Assembly (NCBI GenBank): GCA_012515695.1
Contig: JAAYXX010000228.1
Span: forward strand, 1-10,646
Length of the DNA stretch: 10,646 nucleotides
Source: Chloroflexota bacterium
GTDB taxonomy: Bacteria > Chloroflexota > Anaerolineae > UBA1429
Direction of reading: 5' to 3'
The notes under the pieces are model-generated. The model was not told the origin of the DNA. It worked only from the letters and a program-made list of their open reading frames with translations, and made no database searches. Made by a program: the position numbers and the translations under genes. Of this stretch, positions 1 to 5,132 are shown one piece after another; the first letter of the stretch is position 1, and every line of letters starts with the position of its first letter.

Positions 1-1148
1 AGCAGCAGTGCCCCGTCCTCTTTGAACACCTTGAGGCCGTTCCACTCTGGCGGGTTGTGGCTGGCGGTAAAGCCCAGGCCATAGGCTGCCCCTTCCAACA
101 CGGTGGCATAGGTGATCAACGGCGTGGGGGCCGCCTCGCTCAACAGCGCCACGGGCACATTGTTGCCTGCAAACACCTCCGCGGCGGCTTCGGCGGCGCT
201 ATCAGACAAAAAGCGGCGGTCATAGCCGATCAACACCCCCTGTCGGTCCAGGTCCTGCCGGATCAGCCGGTTGGCGAGCGCCTGGCACAGCCGCCGGACG
301 TTGTGCATGGTGAATCCCTCACCGATGACCGCCCGCCAGCCGCCCGTGCCAAACTGGATAATGCTCTCCTCCTCGATCCGGCGGGGGCGCAGAATGCGCT
401 TTTGCAGGATCAACTCGGCCATTTCCAGGTCCGCCGGGGTATCAATACCGATGATTTCATCTGGATCAGAGCTTTGATAGCAAGCCACCTGATGCCCCAT
501 AGCGATCAGGCGACGCACCGTGTCGGTGAGCAAATGCCCGTTCAAGTCGGTCTTGCGGTCGTGGCGCGCCAATGCCTGGAACAGGGGACGCGCCTTGGCG
601 ACATATGCGCCCACGTTCAACTCGCGGATGCCGCGAATCTCGGCGTTGGCGTTGGCCTCCTCGACAATGTTGACCACGCGCCCCATGTTATCGCGCACCA
701 CCCGCCCGTAGGGTAGCGGAACGTCGGTGATGATGGAGAATAGGGTGAAATCGGCATTCTTCAGCCGGTGACGCAGCAGCATGCCGCGCAAAGAAGAGAG
801 CCGGAAGAGCGGCGTGTCGCCATATAGGATCAGCAGCTCGCCGTCATAATCTTGCAATAGGGGCTGCATCTGCAACACGGCGTGCCCGGTGCCCAGCGGT
901 TCGTCCTGCAAGACGTAGGTATACTCTGGCCCCAGGTAATCTTCAATGGCCTGATGCCGATAGCCGACGATGATATAGATGTCTTTTGGGCTGGCGAAAT
1001 GATGAGCCAGCTCTAGCACGTGGTCAATGATGGCCCGATCGCCCAACCGTTGGAGCGCGCGCGGGTATTCTATCTCCGAACATTCCCCTTGCGCTGCCGC
1101 CAGAATGACCACCTTGAGCTTGCTCGTTTGCGCTACATTGATCCCCAT
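1..1148 (-). CDS. GlmU-like nucleotidyltransferase / phosphohexomutase fusion (3' end off the window)
   Basis: My translation of the minus strand is open from ATG 1148 to the left edge (382 residues). Residues ~12-250 align with the pyrophosphorylase domain of GlmU: QDEPLGTGHAV at 81-91, GDTPL at 110-114 (Asp111 would be the metal ligand), YGRVVRD at 147-153, IVEE at 161-164 and ELNVG at 176-180. From ~264 a phosphoglucomutase/phosphomannomutase domain begins: GTGGWR at 267-272, then TASHNP with Ser363 as the expected phosphoserine. Later mutase domains lie beyond the edge. Such a fusion could interconvert a hexose phosphate and activate it as an NDP-sugar. The nucleotide-binding signature is degraded: where GlmU has LAAGxGTRM...PK this protein has LAAAQGECSEIEYPR. 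The start is supported by GGGGAG about 11 nt upstream and a TATAAT promoter beyond it. The fold assignments are firm; the activity and sugar are unknown. Confidence 0.88.
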   Translation of the reverse strand, partial: MGINVAQTSKLKVVILAAAQGECSEIEYPRALQRLGDRAIIDHVLELAHHFASPKDIYIIVGYRHQAIEDYLGPEYTYVLQDEPLGTGHAVLQMQPLLQDYDGELLILYGDTPLFRLSSLRGMLLRHRLKNADFTLFSIITDVPLPYGRVVRDNMGRVVNIVEEANANAEIRGIRELNVGAYVAKARPLFQALARHDRKTDLNGHLLTDTVRRLIAMGHQVACYQSSDPDEIIGIDTPADLEMAELILQKRILRPRRIEEESIIQFGTGGWRAVIGEGFTMHNVRRLCQALANRLIRQDLDRQGVLIGYDRRFLSDSAAEAAAEVFAGNNVPVALLSEAAPTPLITYATVLEGAAYGLGFTASHNPPEWNGLKVFKEDGALL

Positions 1149-1205
1149 TTGCTGTACGACTCCCCGATACGTCAGGCGTATCCAATCCTTTGGATGTTGT
1201 TTCTC

Positions 1206-1235
1206 ATTATAAGCACGAACCCGCAAACGGGCCAA
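1206..1235 (-). promoter_or_regulatory. sigma70-type promoter for the nucleotidyltransferase-mutase gene
   Basis: Read on the minus strand, TTGGCC (1235-1230) is followed after 18 nt by a perfect TATAAT (1211-1206). Transcription would start near 1199, giving a leader of about 50 nt before ATG 1148. The -35 matches the consensus at 4 of 6 positions. It overlaps one copy of a 13-bp box that also lies beside the divergent plus-strand promoter. Confidence 0.6.
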
Positions 1236-1428
1236 CTGGCGGCTGTCACCCGGCGGTTGATGAGTTTTAACAAAATAGTTCGGTAATAGTCCTTAGGATG
1301 GGCGGTTGAAACCGCGGCAACCATTGCAAAGCCTGCCTGCGCAGGCTGGGAAAGAGTCGCCGAAGGGCGACGCGCCAGCAAGCTGGCGATTGCAACGGTT
1401 GGTGCAGTTTCAACTGCCAACTGGCGGC
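1231..1428. repeat. two identical 13-bp boxes, one at each divergent promoter
   Basis: GCCAACTGGCGGC occurs at 1231-1243 and again, in the same orientation, at 1416-1428. Each contains the palindromic core GCCA-N2-TGGC. The first copy overlaps the -35 of the minus-strand promoter. The second ends one base before the TTGACA of the plus-strand promoter. The placement suggests a shared operator, but a chance repeat in GC-rich DNA or a leftover of repeat insertion cannot be excluded. Confidence 0.4.
1301..1418. repeat. cloverleaf-like intergenic repeat: long outer stem enclosing three tetraloop hairpins
   Basis: The arms 1306-1329 and 1390-1413 are inverted repeats matching at 20 of 24 positions. 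They extend to 1301 and 1418 with 4 of 5 more matches. Between them are three adjacent hairpins: 1330-1336/1341-1347 (7 bp, loop CTGC), 1356-1361/1366-1371 (6 bp, loop GAAG) and 1373-1378/1383-1388 (6 bp, loop CAAG). Together they make a multibranch structure. It is not a tRNA: it has no T-loop or anticodon arm and is too long. It most resembles a REP/BIME- or MITE-type intergenic element. A structured RNA is also possible. Confidence 0.6.
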
Positions 1429-1429
1429 A

Positions 1430-1458
1430 TTGACAACGGACGCAAACCGAGATAGCAT
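1430..1458 (+). promoter_or_regulatory. sigma70-type promoter upstream of the cold-shock gene
   Basis: A perfect TTGACA (1430-1435) is separated by 17 nt from TAGCAT (1453-1458, 4 of 6 matches to TATAAT). Transcription would begin near 1465, about 145 nt before the cold-shock start codon. That gives a long leader, as is usual for cold-shock genes. Confidence 0.5.
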
Positions 1459-1498
1459 CCGTGGTGTGAGGGGGCTGTGTCGCAAGGGGCAGCGCCCC

Positions 1499-1549
1499 AT
1501 CTCGGGTATCGCTAAACCGTCGAGGCTGCGCGCCGAGACGGCTTTTTTT
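1499..1549 (+). terminator. terminator-like attenuator in the leader of the cold-shock gene
   Basis: CCGTC (1517-1521) pairs with GACGG (1537-1541). Inside are a tandem G-A mismatch, GGC/GCC (1524-1526/1532-1534) and the loop TGCGC. The hairpin is followed at once by seven T (1543-1549), the form of a Rho-independent terminator. It lies about 60 nt upstream of the cold-shock start, with no plus-strand gene before it. TCTCGG (1500-1505) can pair instead with CCGAGA (1533-1538), which would break the terminator. It may therefore be a leader attenuator or the 3' end of a short RNA starting near 1465. Confidence 0.5.
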
Positions 1550-1609
1550 CCTTCTACCAACCTTCTCCCCTGTGAGTTTGGCGCAGCCTTGCCAAGAGGA
1601 GGAGTACAG

Positions 1610-1843
1610 ATGGATAATCGCATAGTAGGCGGCGTAGAGTGGTTCGATAATGACCGGGGCTATGGATTCATTCGGATCGAGGGCACGGATAGAGACATTT
1701 TTGTTCACAAGAGCGACGTGCTGGAAAGCGATGGCACGCGCAGGCTGGAAAGCGGGGATCGGGTCGAGTTTCGCCTGGAAGAAGGCCCCAAGGGCTTGCA
1801 GGCCAAGAATGTCATCCGCGTGAACGTCAGCCGGTTGACCTGA
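1610..1843 (+). CDS. cold-shock-domain protein (CspA family)
   Basis: This 77-residue protein is a single OB-fold cold-shock domain, slightly longer than the usual 65-70. RNP1 appears as RGYGFI and RNP2 as DIFVHKSDV, the two aromatic-rich motifs that bind single-stranded RNA or DNA. The EWFD segment before RNP1 and the GDRVEF strand also fit the family. Such proteins act in the cytoplasm as nucleic-acid chaperones, melting RNA structure or working as antiterminators. The start is clear: AGGAGG at 1597-1602 sits 7 nt before ATG 1610. An in-frame TTG at 1430 would add 60 residues unlike the family and is rejected. The gene stands alone, reading away from the nucleotidyltransferase gene, with a long leader containing a terminator-like hairpin. 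Confidence 0.93.
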   Translation: MDNRIVGGVEWFDNDRGYGFIRIEGTDRDIFVHKSDVLESDGTRRLESGDRVEFRLEEGPKGLQAKNVIRVNVSRLT

Positions 1844-1875
1844 CGCCCGCCAACCGGGGCAACCCACGCATTTTT
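1831..1875 (+). terminator. weak candidate terminator after the cold-shock gene
   Basis: CCGGTTG (1831-1837, overlapping the last codons) pairs with CAACCGG (1851-1857). A T5 run follows only at 1871-1875, 13 nt later. The spacing is poor for a Rho-independent terminator, so this is a weak call. Confidence 0.25.
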
Positions 1876-1880
1876 CCCTA

Positions 1881-1909
1881 TTGTCCTTTCCCCTGACCTG
1901 GACTACAAT
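1881..1909 (+). promoter_or_regulatory. sigma70-type promoter of the radical SAM operon
   Basis: TTGTCC (1881-1886, 4 of 6) is followed after exactly 17 nt by TACAAT (1904-1909, 5 of 6). The start would be near 1916, leaving a leader of about 200 nt before the first radical SAM gene. Confidence 0.6.
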
Positions 1910-1964
1910 AGTTATAGAGATAATCCCCCCATCGACAAGGCATTACTGTAACCTGCACTCTCGA

Positions 1965-2027
1965 GTTCATGGGCGGATAGTTTGTAGACGCGCCGTGCTG
2001 GCGCGGGCTACCTGCCCGCCCGTGAAC
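1965..2027 (+). promoter_or_regulatory. long leader hairpin with an alternative fold, upstream of the radical SAM operon
   Basis: A 12-bp stem (1965-1976 with 2016-2027, one G-U pair) encloses GTAG/CTAC (1984-1987/2008-2011) and CGCGCC/GGCGCG (1989-1994/2000-2005, loop GTGCT). A competing hairpin, GCGGGC/GCCCGC (2003-2008/2014-2019), uses bases from both arms. It lies between the promoter at 1881-1909 and the start codon at 2116. I recognise no known riboswitch class. It could be a regulatory leader or another intergenic hairpin repeat. The rest of 2028-2115 shows only the ribosome binding site AGGGGAG (2105-2111). Confidence 0.5.
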
Positions 2028-2115
2028 CAACAAGCGTTGACGGCCCAGCCATCGGCCAGGCCGCCGTTTGCCCGTCCAAAAGCATCGCGGCTAGAACACA
2101 CGGAAGGGGAGCAGC

Positions 2116-3537
2116 ATGTTGGATTTATCGCACTATAGCGCAGGACACCGCGCCGAGCTTCAATCGTTGCTCGAGTCCCCGGCATGGCAGCAAGTGCTGG
2201 CCTCTGGGCTGGTAGAGCAGGTTCGGGAAGAGCGCCTGCGTCCCGGCAAGGTGCGGGATTTCATTGGTACGGTGGTCGACGACCTGCTATCGCTCAACGA
2301 GGCGCGGGTGGCGGCGGAAATCGCCGGGGGCTGCCGCGATCGGGAAGCCCTGTACCGGTCCCTCTCGCGCTGGCCCGCCGGGCTAGGGCAACGCAACCCG
2401 CATATCTCTTTCCTGGGCCTGAACCTGACGGCCCGCTGCAATGTGCAACCCCACTGTATCTACTGCAATCAGCCGTGGGTCGAGGCGACGGTAGGGCTGG
2501 CAGGTTGGAAGCGGGTAATTGACGAGGTGACAGCCGACAGGGACGGCGGCGGCCCCTATATCTATGTCACTGGCGGCGAGCCGTTGGTGTTGGACGAGGA
2601 AATCTGGGGGGATGATGGGCTGGTGCACTATGCCACCGAGCGGGGCGCGGGCGTGAATGTGAACACCAACGCCATCCTGATCACGCCGGAGGTGGCGCTG
2701 CGGCTCATCAAGGCTGGCCTATATCGGCTGCACATCTCGCTGGACACCGCCGACGCCGAGTTGCAAAACTATTTCTACGGGGGGGATTATTTCCAGGCAG
2801 TCATGGAGGGCATCTATAATGTGCAGTTGGCCCGCGACCTGGTGGGGGCGACCTATCCCGTGATTCACACCAACTGCGTGCTGACCAACCGCAACCTGCG
2901 CCTGTTCCCCCAGTTGTTCGAGTTCATCCTGGAAAAGCACAAGCAAACGGGCGACAAGAGCGATCCCTTTTTCAACGACCTGTTCCCGCACGTGATTCCC
3001 GTGGGGGGGCAGAGCAACCAGTGGCTACGGCCCACAGAAGCCGAGTTCGAACTGTTCTACCGGGAGGTCTGGCAGCAGGTGCAGGACATCTGGACGCGCT
3101 ACCAGGATGAGCATAACGTGCCCCTGGAAAAGCGAGGCGACCTGTTCGGCTATTTCTCCAACCCGTTTCTGCGGGTCGAGCACGAGGGTGGGCTAGAAGC
3201 CTATGTCCGCGCTTCCGCTGATGGGCGCTATGGTAGCCTGGCCCTGCCCGATTATTGCTATGTGGCCCCTACGCAGGCATCCTTTACCCCCGACGGCTAC
3301 CAGTTCCGTTGCGGCTCACACGGCATCCGGCGGTGTATGCCGCTGGGCAATGTGCGCGAGCAGGGCGTTTTCGAGAGCATCCGGGGCGGGATTGCCGACC
3401 TGGACAGCCTGCCCCGGCACGAGTATTGTGATGGCTGCGCCCTGGCCTGCCTGTATATCAACCAGGCCGTGGCCTCCCGGCTGCGGGCCAGACTGGACGA
3501 ATTGCTGGCGGCGCAAACAGACCAATCGGTGGCCTGA
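2116..3537 (+). CDS. radical SAM enzyme with SPASM/twitch-like C-terminal cluster region and a CX5CX2C motif
   Basis: The protein has 473 residues. An N-terminal region of about 95 residues, with no motif I recognise, precedes a radical SAM core. The 4Fe-4S motif is Cys108-X5-Cys114-X2-Cys117, two residues longer than the usual CX3CX2C. GGEP follows at 153-156 and is the usual SAM-amino-group-binding motif. The C-terminus carries Cys381-X12-Gly-X4-Cys399, which fits the first half of a SPASM domain (CX9-15GX4C). Cys407 and then Cys438-X2-Cys441-X3-Cys445 follow, so an auxiliary Fe-S cluster is likely. Family knowledge: such enzymes cleave SAM to a 5'-deoxyadenosyl radical, and SPASM members often modify peptides or proteins or activate other enzymes. 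ATG 2116 has AGGGGAG 4 nt upstream. It is the first gene of a two-gene operon with another radical SAM enzyme. The substrate is unknown. Confidence 0.9.
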   Translation: MLDLSHYSAGHRAELQSLLESPAWQQVLASGLVEQVREERLRPGKVRDFIGTVVDDLLSLNEARVAAEIAGGCRDREALYRSLSRWPAGLGQRNPHISFLGLNLTARCNVQPHCIYCNQPWVEATVGLAGWKRVIDEVTADRDGGGPYIYVTGGEPLVLDEEIWGDDGLVHYATERGAGVNVNTNAILITPEVALRLIKAGLYRLHISLDTADAELQNYFYGGDYFQAVMEGIYNVQLARDLVGATYPVIHTNCVLTNRNLRLFPQLFEFILEKHKQTGDKSDPFFNDLFPHVIPVGGQSNQWLRPTEAEFELFYREVWQQVQDIWTRYQDEHNVPLEKRGDLFGYFSNPFLRVEHEGGLEAYVRASADGRYGSLALPDYCYVAPTQASFTPDGYQFRCGSHGIRRCMPLGNVREQGVFESIRGGIADLDSLPRHEYCDGCALACLYINQAVASRLRARLDELLAAQTDQSVA

Positions 3538-3556
3538 GCGCCGGAAAGGAAGCCTT

Positions 3557-4669
3557 GTGCCTGCACTCTCATCGCGCGCGGCAGCAGTCCTGTTGGATAT
3601 GGCGGGCTGCCCCAATCGTTGCCGCCATTGCTGGCTGGGGAACCCGCCCAACCGCCGCATGTCCATCGAAACGTTGCAGTGGGTGGCGCAGCAGTTTCGC
3701 GCCTGGGCGCCGTCCGGCCAAAGCGCCCCCTGCGGGGAGCGAGCGCCCTTTTTTCAGCCCCTGACCGTCTCGACCTGGTTCCGGGAGCCAGATTTTGCCG
3801 ACGACTATCGCCGGTTCTACGAGCTGGAGCGGGAACTGGGCGACGGGGAACCCGCCCGCTTTGAGCTACTTAGCATCTGGCGGCTGGCCCACGACGAGGG
3901 ATACGCCCGTTGGGCGCGAGATATTGGCACAGAGGCTTGTCAGATCACCTTCTTTGGGCTGGAGCGCAACACGGACTATTTCGTGCGGCGACGTGGGGCG
4001 TTTCGCGATAGCCTGCTGGCCACCGAGCGGCTGCTGGAGGTGGGCATCAGGCCGCGCTGGCAGGTCTTTATGCTGGAGCCGGTGATCCCCGAACTGCCCC
4101 GGCTGGTGGACTTGATTCAGCAGCTCGATCTGGAGCGACGCGTGCGGGCGCTGGGCCACGAGTTTGCCGTGTTCCTAAACATTCCCTCCCCCGACGGCGA
4201 GGCGTTTCACATCGAGCATTTGCGTCCCACCGAGGACGCGCTGTCCGCCATTCCGGCGAATCTCGCGGCCAAGACGTGCCAGCACTTTGGCGCGGCAACG
4301 TTGCAAGAGTGCCTGGGCAAAGCGGAGGGCGAACTGCTGCGCGAGTTGGTAGACTGCGACCAGCCTTTCGCTGACATGCCGTCCACGCTGGCCTTTATGG
4401 TCACGCCAGACCTGGACGTCTATTCCAACATCGCGGAGCCGCAACCCTGGTGGCGGCTGGGCAACCTGCGGGAAGATGGCCTCGACGCGATCCTGGACTG
4501 TTTTCAGCAAGACGCCAATCCCGGCCTGCGCGCCCAGTTTCACCTGCCCGTCTCCCGCCTGGCGCGCGCCTATGGGCGCGCAGAGGGGCGGCAGCTTTAC
4601 TCGCGGGGCGACCTGATCCGCCGCTGGTTGCGGCTGTGGGGCGAGGAGCAGGCCATCCCCGCCGAATAA
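3557..4669 (+). CDS. second radical SAM protein, with FREP in place of GGEP and a cysteine-poor tail
   Basis: GTG 3557 gives 370 residues. It is chosen because AAAGGA (3545-3550) lies 6 nt upstream and the frame then opens directly into the first beta strand. The reading frame extends back to 3203 but would overlap the upstream gene. Cys18-X3-Cys22-X2-Cys25 followed by Trp is a canonical radical SAM motif. Where GGEP is expected there is FREP (75-78). A strand with QITFFGLERNTDYF and the GAFRDSLLATERLLEVGI segment match the middle of the radical SAM barrel. The tail (TPDLDVYSNI..., then WWRLGNLREDGLDAILD) resembles the SPASM region of related enzymes, but I see no cluster of cysteines there. 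The 19-nt gap from the previous stop implies one transcript and a shared pathway. Function and substrate are not recognised. Confidence 0.85.
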   Translation: MPALSSRAAAVLLDMAGCPNRCRHCWLGNPPNRRMSIETLQWVAQQFRAWAPSGQSAPCGERAPFFQPLTVSTWFREPDFADDYRRFYELERELGDGEPARFELLSIWRLAHDEGYARWARDIGTEACQITFFGLERNTDYFVRRRGAFRDSLLATERLLEVGIRPRWQVFMLEPVIPELPRLVDLIQQLDLERRVRALGHEFAVFLNIPSPDGEAFHIEHLRPTEDALSAIPANLAAKTCQHFGAATLQECLGKAEGELLRELVDCDQPFADMPSTLAFMVTPDLDVYSNIAEPQPWWRLGNLREDGLDAILDCFQQDANPGLRAQFHLPVSRLARAYGRAEGRQLYSRGDLIRRWLRLWGEEQAIPAE

Positions 4670-4758
4670 GGCCCGCCAAAAAAACGTCCATCGCTTGGGT
4701 TTCAGCGCACAACAACGCAGCCATATCGCAAAAAAGACCGCCAGCAAGCAAATGGGTT

Positions 4759-4787
4759 TTGCGTCTTGATGGCGAGTGTGTTATAAT
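4759..4787 (+). promoter_or_regulatory. extended -10 promoter in the long upstream region
   Basis: TTGCGT (4759-4764) is followed after 17 nt by a perfect TATAAT (4782-4787), preceded by TGT, which makes an extended -10 element. Transcription would start near 4794, some 340 nt before the next start codon. It may serve the large secreted protein or an unrecognised small RNA. Confidence 0.6.
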
Positions 4788-5034
4788 CGCAAAAGATAAG
4801 GTTAACGCCAAGTCTGATAATATTCTTGCAGTTTTGTCTCGTACCCTGTTAGATCTCCACACTTTCGCTGCCTCCGATAGCCTCTCGGTGTTGATTCACC
4901 TCGTCAGCCGCGCTTTCTGTTGAGAGCGTCATTTGACAAGCATTACGCACGAATCGTTCCAACTCCCTTCAGCCATATCCTCAGCCTGCATCAATTTACA
5001 TAATATCAAGCTGGCTTTGGTCTTGGCGTCAGAG

Positions 5035-5109
5035 GACGTACCGCGCTTCCACTGCACACCTGAGCATGGGCCTCCATGACCTTGCAGGTGTAGCACAGGG
5101 GGGTACGTC
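5035..5109 (+). promoter_or_regulatory. nested leader hairpin just upstream of the secreted-protein gene
   Basis: Three stacked stems form one long imperfect hairpin. They are GACGTACC/GGTACGTC (5035-5042/5102-5109), ACACCTG/CAGGTGT (5056-5062/5085-5091, extended by TGC/GCA with one bulged A), and CATGG/CCATG (5065-5069/5074-5078, loop GCCT). A T5 run follows at 5116-5120. A second small hairpin, GGAGC/GCTCC (5125-5129/5135-5139), holds the ribosome binding site GGAG in its stem and the start codon in its loop. This suggests control of transcription or translation of the gene at 5133. Confidence 0.5.
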
Positions 5110-5132
5110 TGGCCGTTTTTACGTGGAGCAAG

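Larger units (their letters stand above)
4670..5132. other. 463-bp gene-free region before the large secreted-protein gene
   Basis: No convincing coding sequence lies here. The longest open frame (ending at 4923) is the out-of-frame continuation of a shadow of the upstream gene and lacks a start with a ribosome binding site. The stretch is visibly more AT-rich than its neighbours. It contains a strong promoter at 4759-4787 and a long nested hairpin at 5035-5109. No terminator for the radical SAM operon was seen just after 4669. Confidence 0.6.

Noticed and set aside
57..716. 219-residue plus-strand open frame
   Set aside because: Antisense to the nucleotidyltransferase-mutase gene, whose motifs are clear on the minus strand.
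1231..1428. 13-bp direct repeat read as a target-site duplication of an inserted element
   Set aside because: The DNA just inside the repeats has no terminal inverted repeats, and the hairpin element's own arms begin at 1301 and overlap the right copy.
1430..1609. In-frame TTG extension of the cold-shock protein
   Set aside because: Would translate through the promoter and terminator hairpin; the strong AGGAGG fits ATG 1610.
1172..1867. 231-residue minus-strand open frame across the cold-shock gene
   Set aside because: Covers the repeat, the promoters and the antisense of the cold-shock gene, with no family-like sequence.
3203..3556. N-terminal extension of the second radical SAM protein
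   Set aside because: Overlaps more than 330 nt of the upstream gene in another frame; GTG 3557 has a good ribosome binding site.
4450..4923. 157-residue plus-strand frame running past the radical SAM stop
   Set aside because: Mostly an out-of-frame shadow of the second radical SAM gene; the part after 4669 has no supported start.
4933..4961. Perfect TTGACA at 4933-4938 as a promoter
   Set aside because: No acceptable -10 sequence at 16-18 nt spacing.
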